A program made the position numbers and the translations under genes. From Viscum album (Eukaryota > Streptophyta > Magnoliopsida > Santalales > Viscaceae), in the NCBI GenBank assembly GCA_963277665.1, contig OY728121.1:953782097-953846096 (forward strand): DNA of 64,000 nucleotides, given 5' to 3'. Of this stretch, positions 23,993 through 36,200 are shown in pieces (within the stretch, counting starts at the first letter, position 1; every line of letters starts with the position of its first letter). The notes under the pieces are model-generated. The model was not told the DNA's origin. It worked only from the letters and a program-made list of their open reading frames with translations, and made no database searches.

Positions 23993-24504
23993 TGGATAGA
24001 ATAAAAAGAAAGTTAGGGTTAAGTATTTTAAACTATTAAACAGATAAATGGGAATCCAATTACAAAAAGGGACAACTTATAAATTAAATTTATTTCTTTA
24101 ACTTATGAATTTATATGATTCAGTATAAGTTTTCTATGATCTACTTTCCAACATATATTCTTAGGATAATTTTTTGATTCATTTAATAATGGTTCATAAT
24201 AATCTTATGAAATTACCAAATAATATCCCCCAAGAGTGTTGAACCAAGGGTGCATTAAGGCCCATTATTGTGTATAAGTTCCCATTTGAATCTATCCCAA
24301 AGCGTTGTTTTCAGGTTTTACCCCTAGATACATCTATACCAGAGCCACCTCAACTTGTTCGTATCCAGAAATGGATGTATTTTATTGATAAAGAACTTAC
24401 TATATACTCAAAAAAATTTAGGGATTATTTTATTTTACTCAGTATTATCCTTAAGGCATTTACTAGGGTTTTACAACCCTAATCCCAAAAATAACTAAAC
24501 ATAT
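23993..24504 (-). other. Internal region 2 leader (untranslated)
   Basis: Between gag and the primer-binding site. It has no gene and is collinear with 15961-16436 in the other body. Confidence 0.6.
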
Positions 24505-24518
24505 CCTTTGATACCAAC
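24505..24518 (-). other. Primer-binding site, internal region 2
   Basis: The minus strand reads GTTGGTATCAAAGG next to the end of LTR 3; identical over TTGGTATCAAAGG to the E1 site. The primer would be initiator Met tRNA. Confidence 0.85.
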
Positions 24519-27500
24519 TATAACAACCCTGCTTTTTATTACACACTTAAACAAGATTTATTACATAAAATTGTAATTAATAAAACCCATATTATTGAGA
24601 CGTATAGTGTATTTGGGTATTAGGAATATTACATGACAACTTAAGACATAAAATACAACATCCTAATTGAAAAACTCTTTTAAATGACCACAACATTCCT
24701 TGGTACATAGCATTGCATTAGACAACCTGAGGACATACATAAAAAAAGGGTGAGATATAAAGCCTAGTAAGGGAGTAAATAAGGAATAAATAGAATAATA
24801 AAATAAATGTTAGATAATAGTAATATCAATGGAGCTCAAGATAAACATGAACATAAATTAATGATATAGCTTGATTATCATAACATGGAAACGTGGCAAC
24901 AACACACAACATGATATTAGCATGATCCTAGGATCATTGCACATGGATTAGCATGACTAAAACCTCATTGTACAAGAATTATCATGATTAAACCCTAATT
25001 TTACATTGTGTATCATGATACTAAACATTACCCAATGCATTGGAGTGCTATCAAGATGCACCCTTCATAAACATTTCATTTCATGCATAAGTGTGGCACA
25101 TGGGTCATATAACATGGGATCATTCAACATCATAAGTTATAACACAATTAAGGAATGTGGACTAAATATATTTAAGTACCATTAAATATGTGTATGTTCG
25201 TAAAGTTGAATACCCTTGATAGATAAATGGGTATGGTATTCATTACATGATGATTTTGGCTTGGAAAACCGGGGTGCAATTTCGACAGCATAACGTCGTT
25301 ATATTGTAATTCATAAGTTGGGTTGATGAGAGAGAAAGGGGTATATAATAATTTATAGAAGAAATATATAGTTATTGGATCATGTAACATAATATCACAA
25401 CATATTAAATTATATTTAGTTGTATAAAATGGTAGAAATACTTGAATGGAAATTAGAAGAGAGAAATATCTTACGGAATTTTGGCATGGTAACTGGTGTA
25501 CACAGAGGGAATTAATGAGAGATAAAGTGGTATATCATCATTAAAAACTAATTATGGAAGTATGGGGGAGTTTATAAAACATATACCATCATTTTTAAAT
25601 GAAAATTAAAAGGTGTAACAATATAAAGAAACTTGAATAAAATTGAGAAAGGAAGGAAACCCTTACAGAATTTCGGTATAATAACGACTTAGGTAAGAGT
25701 CCAAATGGGGGAGGATAAATGTTCCCTATTTATAATAACATCAAATGGAATGTATGTAATTTATTATAAAAGGATTAAAATATAACCAATTTAAATTAAA
25801 AGTACTAATTTCAAATAAGTTTCTTAAATTGAAAGGAAGAGAAAAGTGATGATCCCTTACTTGAGTGTGTAACATAAAAAGATTGAAGAGGGGATTTTTG
25901 AGAGACTAGGGTGACTTTGGAGGATTTTAGGAAGGTTAGGGAATGTTAGGGACGTTCTTAAAGTATTTTTAGTGAATATAAGTGGTATCTTGGGTGGGTT
26001 TATATTGGAAATGAGAGGGGAATTATTTAATATTTGACAAACTTGGGTTTTAGAATCTATATATTTAAATATTCAAAACCACAAACCTTACCATGGTTTT
26101 ATCCCATGGTTTTTCCAAATTGTAGTCAAAAAAATTATTTTATAATTCCAATGTCTGAACATATTAAAATATTATTCTTTCTTATGTATAGGTGAGTCAC
26201 ACTCTCAAGGAAATCATTTTGAAATGTTAAAATATTTTATAAGTCATGGAGAGTCCACTAAGGAATTATAAAATTAATCAAAATCACATTATTTTAAAGT
26301 TAAAACATATATTTTCCTAATATACCTTTTTTAGTATTTTATTACATCACTATTGGGTCATTATGATGTTATAAAACACATTATATATTTATACTTTTTT
26401 AATTTTTACCCAAAAATTTGATTATCTCAGAAAATTACGAAAAATTCACCATCGGATAATTTCAAAATCGTGGTTCCAAAAATAACACTAATTTTATTTA
26501 AATAATTTTCTAGATATATGATTTTTCACTTTTAAAATAAAAAAATGTCATTTATTGAAATTTGACCAATTTTGAAAAAAATAGTTTCCAAACCTTAATA
26601 AAAGTTACATTTGACTTCATAAAAATTATATGATAATTTATATTTAATAAAAATTATATAATTAAAATATTTTATTAAAATATGATTTATTCCAAAAAAA
26701 TCATTAATTCATCAAAATAAATTCTTTAATAAAAAATACAATTTTAGTTTTATTGTATAAAAATATAATTCTTATAAAACTGAATACTTAATCATTTATA
26801 GAGTAAAAACAATAAGGAATAAATATAATCATCACTTATAATTAAAAGAAGTGTTCTTATAAAACTATTATAATAAAATTATTATTAAAAACTTAGTATA
26901 ATATAATAATTTATATATTTCTAAAAAGTACCATTTTACCTGAAAAATCAATTTATCTTATAAATTATATTTTTAAGAAAAACTATTCTCATTAAGGAAT
27001 TGATGGAATAAGACTTTTATTTATAAAAAAGGATTACAAAAAAAGTAACTAATACCGTATTACATAACCCTTTATGACACTCACATAAGACCTAAGGGTA
27101 AGGTGTGCGATGGTGACAGACTCTTGGGGTGGTTCAGATAACATCACCCGGGTGGTAAGCTCTATTAACTTGATCTTCTCTCATAGGTGATTTTGTTCAA
27201 GCTTAACATGTTGAAGCTCAACTTGGGATTGGTTAAGAGAAAAAAACAATAACACTACCTCCTTTACAAGCTCTGAAAAATGTGTTTTGTAAGACCCAAG
27301 TCTTCTGGATGAGGTCATCCTCTCCTTTGTCTATGTCGAAAGGATTCATTATAAAAATCTTAAATTTATATCAGTCGTGTGATAATTGTTCAGCGGCTAT
27401 ATTGTCAATGGTTATCATACTTAACTTTCATTTAAACCCGATAATAATAAAAATAAAAGAGTTCATGTGTTTTTTATAAGACATTAAAATAAAATGAATT

Positions 27501-27527
27501 TTATTCATAAATGACCGGGTCATTACA
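24519..27527 (-). repeat. Tandem unit LTR 3 (3009 bp)
   Basis: Starts TATAACAACCC and ends ...GGGTCATTACA, followed at once by the AATAC duplication. It carries GGGTGAGATATAAA...AGTAAGGG at 24748-24773 and a perfect palindrome CCAATGCATTGG at 25032-25043. It is the outer 5' LTR of the unit. Confidence 0.92.
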
Positions 27528-27532
27528 AATAC
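27528..27532. other. Target-site duplication AATAC, right copy
   Basis: Identical to 8379-8383 and directly after the third LTR. Confidence 0.88.
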
Positions 27533-30381
27533 ACTTTTTTACTTTGGAAAGAAATATTTTTTTTTGGAAAATCATTTTTATTTGTCATAATATAATATTA
27601 TAAAATGTATATAATAGAAAATAAAATGTAGGAGAAATGAAATTATATTTTAGGCATAAATTATTTCCAACTAAAGTGAAAATATGTAAGAATATGTTTT
27701 AAGAAACTTTAGAAATGGCTACTTCAGGGTGGTTTAAAAGAAAATATAAGAGTCTTTAAAATGGAAAAATTCATAATCATTTGTATAAAACTTAAAATAA
27801 AAAAATATAGTTTTCATGATATAAAGTTTGATTTTATAAAAATAATGGTGTCTTAAAATATATTATTGAGTTTACTTGAAAATGGGTACGAAATTGGGAA
27901 GTACAGTTTAATCAAGTTTTCTTATCGATGGGAATTTAAAAGGTAAGATTGAAGAACAAATATTTCCCCATAAAATAAAGATGATATGATATGAATTCAT
28001 GAGTTTGGAAAATATAAACATAATTTATAATAATTATATAAAAATAATAGATAATTGAAATGGGGTAAAGAGAGATAATGCACAATAAAACCCTTACTTT
28101 ATGTCCCAAAGTGTGCTCCACCTGATCTTAATATACTAGATAATGAAATTTGAGTCATTAATAATTTAATTAAGGACCTGTTAAACTTTTATTTTATTTA
28201 TTATAATTGTATTATGTTCATTTATGACCTCTTTGATGAGTTTTAAGATTTAATTTCATCATTCGAGAGTCTTCAATTCCTTGGATTTCATGATTGGTTC
28301 ACTTGTATACATGAATGAAAGATCATGTAAAATATAAATAGTTATCCAATATTGAAATTCTAGGATATTAATGAACTTAAAGGATATTTAATGGTATTAT
28401 ATATCATTTTGTTTCCAGGTATGAGTACGATTAATTATATAAAGCATTGATGATAACCTTTTTTATTATTTTGATGTTTTTTCAATCATCAAGAACTAGT
28501 TTTGTCTTATTAATTAATATTATGTATATATAAGGGTTTGAGAACACTAAATAAGTTTTAATAAACATATTATAATATTATTTTTACCAATAAAATGGTT
28601 TTATGACTATCCTTGAATATTAAATTAAAAAATGAAAACTCATCATCCATGGAGGCGGTAAATCAGCACCTCACGGATGATGTTTTCATTTTTATAATAA
28701 AAAAAGGGAGAAGAGAAGAGAAATGATGGTTGATATACCATTAAAAATATATAATTACATTATATAACATATATTGGAGTTATCATATCACTTTGGACAT
28801 GGTAGGTGAGGTAATTATAAGAAAATAAAAGAAATTGAAAGAGAAAGAGAGAGGGTTTTACCTCTTGAGTGTCACCTCCTTGAGAACCTTCTTAAGAGAC
28901 ATAGAAATGGTCTTTTGGTGAGACCAGAAAGACTATTATATGGGGGAGATGTTTGAGATATTAAATTGGAAGAATATAATAAAGATTAATGTCTTTGAAA
29001 TTTTGAGTATAAGGGGTGGTGATGGGTGGTATCTATAGTGGTAGAGAGGTGTGTTTTTTGATTATTTAATTCATCTGTTTATTATTTTGGCTCATGACTA
29101 TGAATAGTGTGGGTAACTATTACTAAATAGAGTATCTATTACATGTTATTTTTAGGAAATGGGTTCTTACCTCATGCATACATCGTCCATGACTCAATAA
29201 TTCATTTATTTACTTATAATGTTAAATACCGTAAATTAACGTATTTCACTGTTCACCAAAAATTAATCTCATTTAGAAAAATTTCAAAAAATCACCATAA
29301 CCATTTTTAAATGTGTAGAGTTAAAAAAATTAACTTCATTTTATAAAAATAATTTTCTTAATATGGGGAATTAGTTTTTTAATTTAAATCATCATTTGTT
29401 CAAAAAAAGCTGATTTTCAAATTACAACTGATTTTATAACATTCTGAAAAATTAATTAAAGTCTCATAAATTTTTCTTATAATCCCAATACAACAAAATA
29501 TTAATTTATGGATATATTCATTAAAATAAATTTTATTTTAAATCATTATTTTAATTATAATATTCTAAATAAATATTTATGTTTCACAAAAATATCAATA
29601 CTTAATTTGTCATTTTTTAAAAACTTATTTACTTATTCCATCATATAAATATACCATATTTTCATTTATAATATACCCAAATTTTTATTTACAATTTCAT
29701 AGGTGATGATATTATTCAAATCAGAAATATTCTATTAATATCATGAAAATAAAAGTTTTATAAAAATCATGATTTGTCATTATTCACCGGAAAATAAATA
29801 TTTTGAGAAAAATAAAAAAATCACCCTATGGTAATTTTGTTATTAAAATTTTAAAAATGAAGTTTATTTTGTCCAATAAAATTTATAAAAGTGTCAAATT
29901 TTAGTTTTTAAACATGTGCTCTATTAAAAGGAGGAAAATCCCTTTTAGAAAATATATCTTTTTATGCTTAAAATTGGATGTATTATTGTCTTAAGCCTAT
30001 CAAACTTGTTGATTGAATTTAAAAAAAATGATTGAATATGTAATATATAAATTTCATTAATATATTTCAATAATATTGATTAATTTAAGATAAAATTCAA
30101 TTTTGTTCATAAAAAATTTTTTTTATAAAAACACTTCTTTACGTTCAATTGATTTTTTGTTTTCATTTCTAATTAATTGGTAACCAATGAATTCATTTTA
30201 TAAACACATGTAAACTATATTTCAATAGTTTACTTAATCACTTATATTTCACCTATTTCAATGTCTAGGTCACAATAATAATATTTAATCATTTCTTTAA
30301 GCTTAGTTTTTTGTGTAACGTAAGTTCTTGAAGAAGTTAAATTTTAAAAAGTGACATTATATAAAATCTTAGGGCGTTAAA
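27533..30381 (-). repeat. E0 3' LTR, right fragment
   Basis: AT-rich non-coding DNA. From about 28690 to 30381 it is collinear with the E0 5' LTR at 38400-40094 (shared TACCTCTTGAGTGTC, GAGACCAGAAAGAC and TTATTTTGGCTCA stretches). The part at 27533-28690 has no counterpart in the 5' LTR of E0. A CCATGGAGGCGGTAAATC block at about 28644-28680 recurs in the solo LTR and, inverted, in E+. It ends ...GGGCGTTAAA at 30381 before the polypurine tract. Confidence 0.72.
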
Positions 30382-30394
30382 TTCTCCCCTCCTT
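30382..30394 (-). other. E0 polypurine tract
   Basis: The minus strand reads AAGGAGGGGAGAA immediately before the LTR start, the expected PPT-LTR junction. Confidence 0.75.
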
Positions 30395-31640
30395 CAATAA
30401 ATTGCATCCTCACAATTTAAAATTTCACTAAAAAATAAAATATTTATACATGAAAATTACTTTGTTAAAATCTCACATCGTAATAATGGTTTATAAAACT
30501 TCCTCTTAAAAAGAGGTAAAGAGAAATGTGAAGGTCACCACAAATATAAGATTCTGAAATAGGATAACATTCATGAAAATATAGACCTAAAAGAGAAGTA
30601 TAGCTATCAATTTATGATGGAGAGTTATATAAATCACGGTCATTAAAAATTTTATCCTCACAAAAATCCTAAAATTTTTATTATTTAAAATTATATTGGT
30701 TTCTCCAAACGAAAATAAAATTGGTGATGTTTTTTTCTAAATTATTTTCTTAGAGTTGATGGCTTCTTTTACTATCTGGAAAATAACTTGAGAAATTAAA
30801 ATTAATTTATTCCATTCTATTTCATAATATCATCCTTTGGTTGTTCTCTGATCTATCTCCACTTCATTTCTTAAATATGGAGATGGACATTCAAGAAAAA
30901 AATTTATTCCTGAAGCACTTTTATGAATCATAAGATCCTCAATTCATTAATTTAGCATTTTATTTTTTACTGAAACCATAATGGTTAGAACATGTTATAC
31001 AATATGATAAATCATAATTTAATCTTAATCAATAATATATTTAATAAATTTAATATGTAGTTAACCCTAGGTCTCCTAAAAAATATGTTTGTCCAAAATC
31101 AAAGACCAAAAATGCAGATGGAAGGTCAATAAATTTCTAAAATAAACATAACATAAGATTCCCCAAATAATGTAACACTTATTTCCACATACTAAATATA
31201 TAAATACCTTAATCTCATTTAAAAATTTATTAAAACATGGATGCTTCCAAGAGTAAAATATCAATTTGTTGAATATATTCTTTAAATCCTTACATCTAAT
31301 AATTCTAGCATAACATAAACCACCAGATTACTAACCACCTTCATGGTCACCAATATTGTCCCATATGCATCTATTTATCATTATCTCAATATCAAGAACA
31401 TAATTATGGTTATCTTTCCCAAATCATGTGTTTTCCAAAATATCTACTTACAATAGAATCAATTCTCTTGGTTACTGGTTTTATTCAGAACATGATTCCA
31501 ATTCTTTAAAGAAAAAATATTGTAGTAAAATCTTCATATATCTCATGATTCTTACAAATAGGTAATTATTGATAAAATATATACTTATTGAATCTATACA
31601 CATGCATATTAATCATTACTATTTGTCTATTTTAGTATCA
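30395..31640 (-). other. E0 interior, non-coding or unrecognisable
   Basis: In an intact element this would hold pol. I recognise no protease, RT or integrase motif in any frame. Most of pol has evidently been deleted, since the whole interior is only 2.25 kb. Confidence 0.5.
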
Positions 31641-31689
31641 TAATTTTTACCTTGATCCATTATCCTCTTTTGGGGTATATTCCTCTAAC

Positions 31690-31880
31690 GCTTGATGCAT
31701 TGATTTACATAGCACCCCATATCATTACAGTTGAATCATTGTACATTGGAAACCTTTTTATTACCCTTGTAATCAAAATAATAGTGTCCTTTATCTCCAT
31801 ATTTTTAGAAAACTCTGATTCCTTTTATGAAGTTATTATGGTGTTTCTTTCCACAATTATTACATGTGTAAAAATACTTC
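31690..31880 (-). pseudogene. E0 gag nucleocapsid remnant with three decayed zinc knuckles
   Basis: The minus strand reads CNNCGKKHH (codons at about 31838-31864), then KYGDKGHYYFDY, then FNCNDMGCYVNQC. These fit three successive C-x2-C-x4-H-x4-C knuckles in which several Cys or His have been replaced (for example Cys to Tyr, His to Cys). A run of three knuckles is seen in gag of some Tekay/Del elements. Capsid sequence upstream is missing: only about 200 bp separate this from the leader. The overlapping plus-strand open frame (31652-31963) is a shadow. Confidence 0.55.
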
Positions 31881-32099
31881 TTTCCCTTATTTCCTTTATC
31901 CATATTTTTCCTATTAGTACTCTTGTTCTCTTCGTTCCCTCTAAAGTAAAAATGCATATATAATTCTTTATTTGTCTTATTATTATATGATATTATATCC
32001 TCTTATGATGAGAATGTTCGGGATAATTGTTTCCCTTTGAAATATTGACAGAAGACCATAAAAGATATGATCCTTATTACTCTTTGGATAATTTACATT

Positions 32100-32618
32100 G
32101 ATGGAGTTCACATCCATTCTGTGAGGATCCATTTATAAATAATGGTTTAAACTAAATTATTTTAGGAATCACAATGAAAATTTTAAAACTAGAAAAACAT
32201 TGAACATAAATTGAAAATTTATGCATAGCTAATCTCACAATCCTAAACCTAGTTTCTTTGATGACATATTCACTATTAAATTCTTTATAATGTTTTCTAA
32301 AGAAAATGTAAATTATTCTAAGCATATCCCCTGAGGTTGTCAAACCAGCTGCACAGTAAGGTCTATTGTCATGTACCTAGTTACTTCAGATTAGAACTAA
32401 TGCACCTTTTTGGAGTTGTTACCCCTAGGTACTTATGTTCCAAAACCATATCTACTTATAGTATCCATAAAGGTATGTATTTCTAAAAATACCCACATAA
32501 TATCCACCTTACCAAAATTCGAGAATGTTCTTCTATGATTACCCTCAAAGTCTATATTAGGGTTGTGTTCCCAAATCTATATTATCTAAATCTAGTATCT
32601 AAGGGTTCTACTAAACCT
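32100..32618 (-). other. E0 leader (untranslated)
   Basis: The block at 32320-32380 (CATATCCCCTGAGGTTGTCAA...) resembles the leaders of both tandem bodies (16152, 24225). No gene. Confidence 0.5.
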
Positions 32619-32630
32619 TCTCTGATAACA
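32619..32630 (-). other. E0 primer-binding site (decayed)
   Basis: The minus strand reads TGTTATCAGAGA beside the LTR end, one change from TGGTATCAGAG over the first eleven bases; initiator Met tRNA type. Confidence 0.65.
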
Positions 32631-32632
32631 AC

Positions 32633-33272
32633 TATAAAGACCCTGACCCTAGTAGCTCAGAGTTAGTTCCTTAAATTTTTACATTGGTATTATAAAAAAG
32701 CATTCGCATCGCAAAGGAATGAATAGTTTAGTATCTTTGGAAAACTAGATATAAAAATAATTTTTATATTATGACTTGAAAGTAAAAAACATATAAACCC
32801 CATTAGAAAGACCCATAAACTCTTAGATTATCCATATAAGTGATTTCTAATATACATCTTTGCATCCTAGGGGAAACTAAAACATAATAAATGGGTGAGC
32901 TCATATTCTCAGTAAGGGTAAAAAATACAGCGGAAGCTAACATAAATAAACATAAAAAATAATTCTTGGAAAATAAATTGAAACACATTCCATTAAAACA
33001 TAATCTTGATCATAATATGGTAGGAATAAAATATGATTAAATAATTTCATGTAAACAATCATATGATAGAGAAACTTAAACATGGATTATCTAATAGTTG
33101 AATAATCACATGGATTATCAATTACTAATATCATAATAATTGAATGCATAATGTTGGACATATAAAACATACCATAGAGGCCTTATCATAGACATATAAA
33201 AATAAATGGTTAAGGCCTCGGCCAAATCCATATCTAAAAATAAATGGGAAAGGCCTCATCCAACTCCATATC
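32633..33272 (-). repeat. E0 5' LTR, left fragment
   Basis: Starts TATAAAGACCCTGACC, again with TA in place of TG. It carries GGGTGAGCTCATATTCTCAGTAAGGG at about 32893-32919, the clearest copy of the shared box. It breaks off at CCATATC (33272), where the intact 3' LTR copy continues CCATATCTAGTTTGTCTC. Confidence 0.78.
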
Positions 33273-36200
33273 TATAACGACCATGTCTTAATGTACATAT
33301 ATATTACATCACTTTTGTTTAATACCTAAAACAATACAAAAATAGACACCCAAAATTCATATTATTTTGGTGCCTTTGGAAACATGGAACCAAAATATTC
33401 TAGGTCAGTGAAATATCTTCAATAATTCCCACAAAGATCTTCCCCTTTAGTAATTATAGTTAAAAAAAATTCTTCATAACCTAAATAAAGGAAAAATAAG
33501 GAAGTGGAAGGATCAAATTCTCAGTAAGGGTAATTAAAGGAAATGCATAAGCATATCATGAACATAATGGTATGAGAACATTATCATGATCATTATAAGA
33601 TCACAGCCTACATATCAAATATCATAAACATGAATTAGTGAATAAAGATTTTCATTTCATAAGACAAGAATCATAAGGAAATCAAGAGCATAATCCATGA
33701 AAGAATAATATAGGAATAAGACATGGAATTATGGCATACACATCAATGTATAAAACCTTGAATGTGTATAAGTAGAAATAGGTTCACACATTGAGTTAAG
33801 GACATGAAATAATGCCCTATCAATGACTTATGGACATGCAACAAGGTCCACACATATTGTTGTGAACATGTAATCAGGTTCACACATAATATTGTTAACA
33901 TGAAATCAGGTTCACGCACAAACTTATGGACATGAAACTAGGTCACTGTATACAATTTTTAACATGTAATCAGGTTCACGCATAAGATTATGATCAAATA
34001 ATAAGGTTCACACATAATATTGTGAACATGTAATAATGTTCACACATAAACTTTTTGGACATGCAACCGAGTCTATGCATAACATTGTGAACTTGTAATT
34101 AGGTTCAAAAATAACATTTATACTCATGAGTCATTCATAATTACCCAATTAATTGAATTTATATATAGCCCCCCCCCCCCATCTCATAATAACATCACTC
34201 ATACAAGTTCCATAAAATGAAACTTTCACATTATCATGACCCATAAAAAGAGATAGGTTTTATAAACATCAAATAATAACCTAGGAAATTAAATGGGTGT
34301 CATTAATATTTTATCACATTATAAGCCAAAAAAAGATAGTTTTTTTAATCTCTTCATGAAATCATGACCCATGAAAAGAATCAGTTTTAAAAATCATATA
34401 ACTTGTGGAAGAGAAATAGGTTTCATAAACATCGTGACATCACAGCATAAACCATTCAAATAAATAATATGATTTAAACCTTTAGATCATTTCCAAGAAA
34501 GGTATGACTAAAATCAAAGAATTTCATCTAATATGGAAAATAATTTTTAAATATCTTTTTGAAAACATTTCTTAAGGAAAATATCCTTTCTTATATGGAA
34601 TATGTTTTTTAAAACATAAAACCTTTTTAAACCCATTTTCCTAAAAACATAGAAAGGGATATTTGAAAATATATAGGAAAAATTTTACATATAAAACTTC
34701 TTGAAAACTTATAATTAAATCTATAAAACATTTTGAAACCCATTTCCCTTTAAAACATTACAAAATAAGCCTTAAAAATTTTTGAAAAAGAAAAATCTTA
34801 TAAACTTATTAAAGAATTTTAAAAACCTTTTGAAAACCATTTTATTGAAAATTATTTTTTTGAAAAAAATCTTTAAAAACCTTTAAAACATGAAAATGGG
34901 GCTTCACATAAATGATGGTGGGTAAATCGTTACATTTCGTATGAGGTAAAAAGAACATTCCTTTTACATGGTAAAAAGGTTATAAAAAATTCCTTGTTCA
35001 GAAAGAGACTATAATATTCCTTTGAAAACTTTGGAAAAATATAAAAATGGTAAAAATTTATTTTAAAGATTATAGGATAATATTATAATATTCTTATAAT
35101 CCTTTTAGAAAACATGGTTTTGAAGGATCATATATTTTCAACTGAAGAGAGGGTAAAGTTGAGATTTCATTAAAACACATTTATAACTATATTATTTAAT
35201 AGAGTATAAAATGGTTCCAATAAAAGAATATATCATAAATAACCAAAGGATAATAATATTCATGAATGTTCTTGAGAGATGGATCATAATATTTCATTAA
35301 TTAAGCATAAACAGAAACAAACTCAAAAATCAATGAGATTATTTCAATAAACTCATACCACTTGGTATCTTTGAATCATACTCACCATGTAAGAAAATGA
35401 CATTACATGAAGAAAAAAATATCATGAAAAAAATGGATTGATGATATAATATTTAAATGATAGTATCTACACCTCATAAAAAAAATATAGGTGTATAACA
35501 TAGCATGTGTATCAATGAAGAAAAATTTAGACAAAATTACTTTACCAATTTAGTAACTTTTGAATCATAAACCCCATGAAAGAAATATCATAAAATAGAT
35601 AAATAAATACCCATAAATTTAATTGTAAGAATAATATAATTAATTAATAGGAAGTATACACACCACACAAAATTAATGGGTGGTGAATAAAGCATGTGTC
35701 TCACGGAAATAAAAAGTGGGACGAAATTCCCTTATCTTGCATCTTGAATCTCTTCATACTCATAAGAATATCCTGTATAATAAATATAAGTTTATTATTA
35801 ATAGTTTACAGAACCATATTATTATACCTAATTCCATATATGGTTTCATTATGACTTTATATTACCCGCTTTTTAACAATTTTGTGTTAAGGTTACGCTT
35901 TGGGGAATATTCGCTTTGTTTTTCACATATCTCTTAATTTGTCATATCATTTGCCCTTATAGTTATATCATGATTTCTAGAATGTAAAACATGATATAAA
36001 TATCATTAATATTCATTATATTTTAATTTTAATAATCTATATAATATAGAATTATTAAATGGAATACACCATTCATGGAGACGGTAGGTTGTACGTATGC
36101 ATGAACACAACTTTCGTTTTATTGATGTATTGAAAGATAAAAAAGTGAATGAAAAATATGTATATGTATATATATATATATAATATAACTAAATTAGAAT

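Larger units (their letters stand above)
8384..27527 (-). mobile_element. Three-LTR tandem chromovirus (LTR-int-LTR-int-LTR)
   Basis: Three LTRs at 8384-11387, 16451-19454 and 24519-27527 alternate with two internal regions of about 5.06 kb, all in the same minus-strand orientation. Each internal region has its own primer-binding site on the right and polypurine tract on the left, so each is a complete element body sharing the middle LTR. The perfect AATAC duplication flanks only the outer ends. The three LTRs differ from one another at many positions with no clear closest pair, so the arrangement is old. The coding content is gag, protease, RT, RNase H, integrase and chromodomain, with many stops and frameshifts. 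A recombination origin is inferred; the layout and duplication are seen directly. Confidence 0.92.

Noticed and set aside
31652..31963. 103-codon hydrophobic plus-strand frame that looks membrane-like
   Set aside because: It is antisense to the E0 zinc-knuckle remnant; AT-rich DNA read in this direction yields Ile/Phe/Leu-rich sequence.
36158..36182. TA-rich simple repeat as a possible regulatory or origin element
   Set aside because: Short (TA)n runs are expected in sequence this rich in A+T and nothing around it supports a function.
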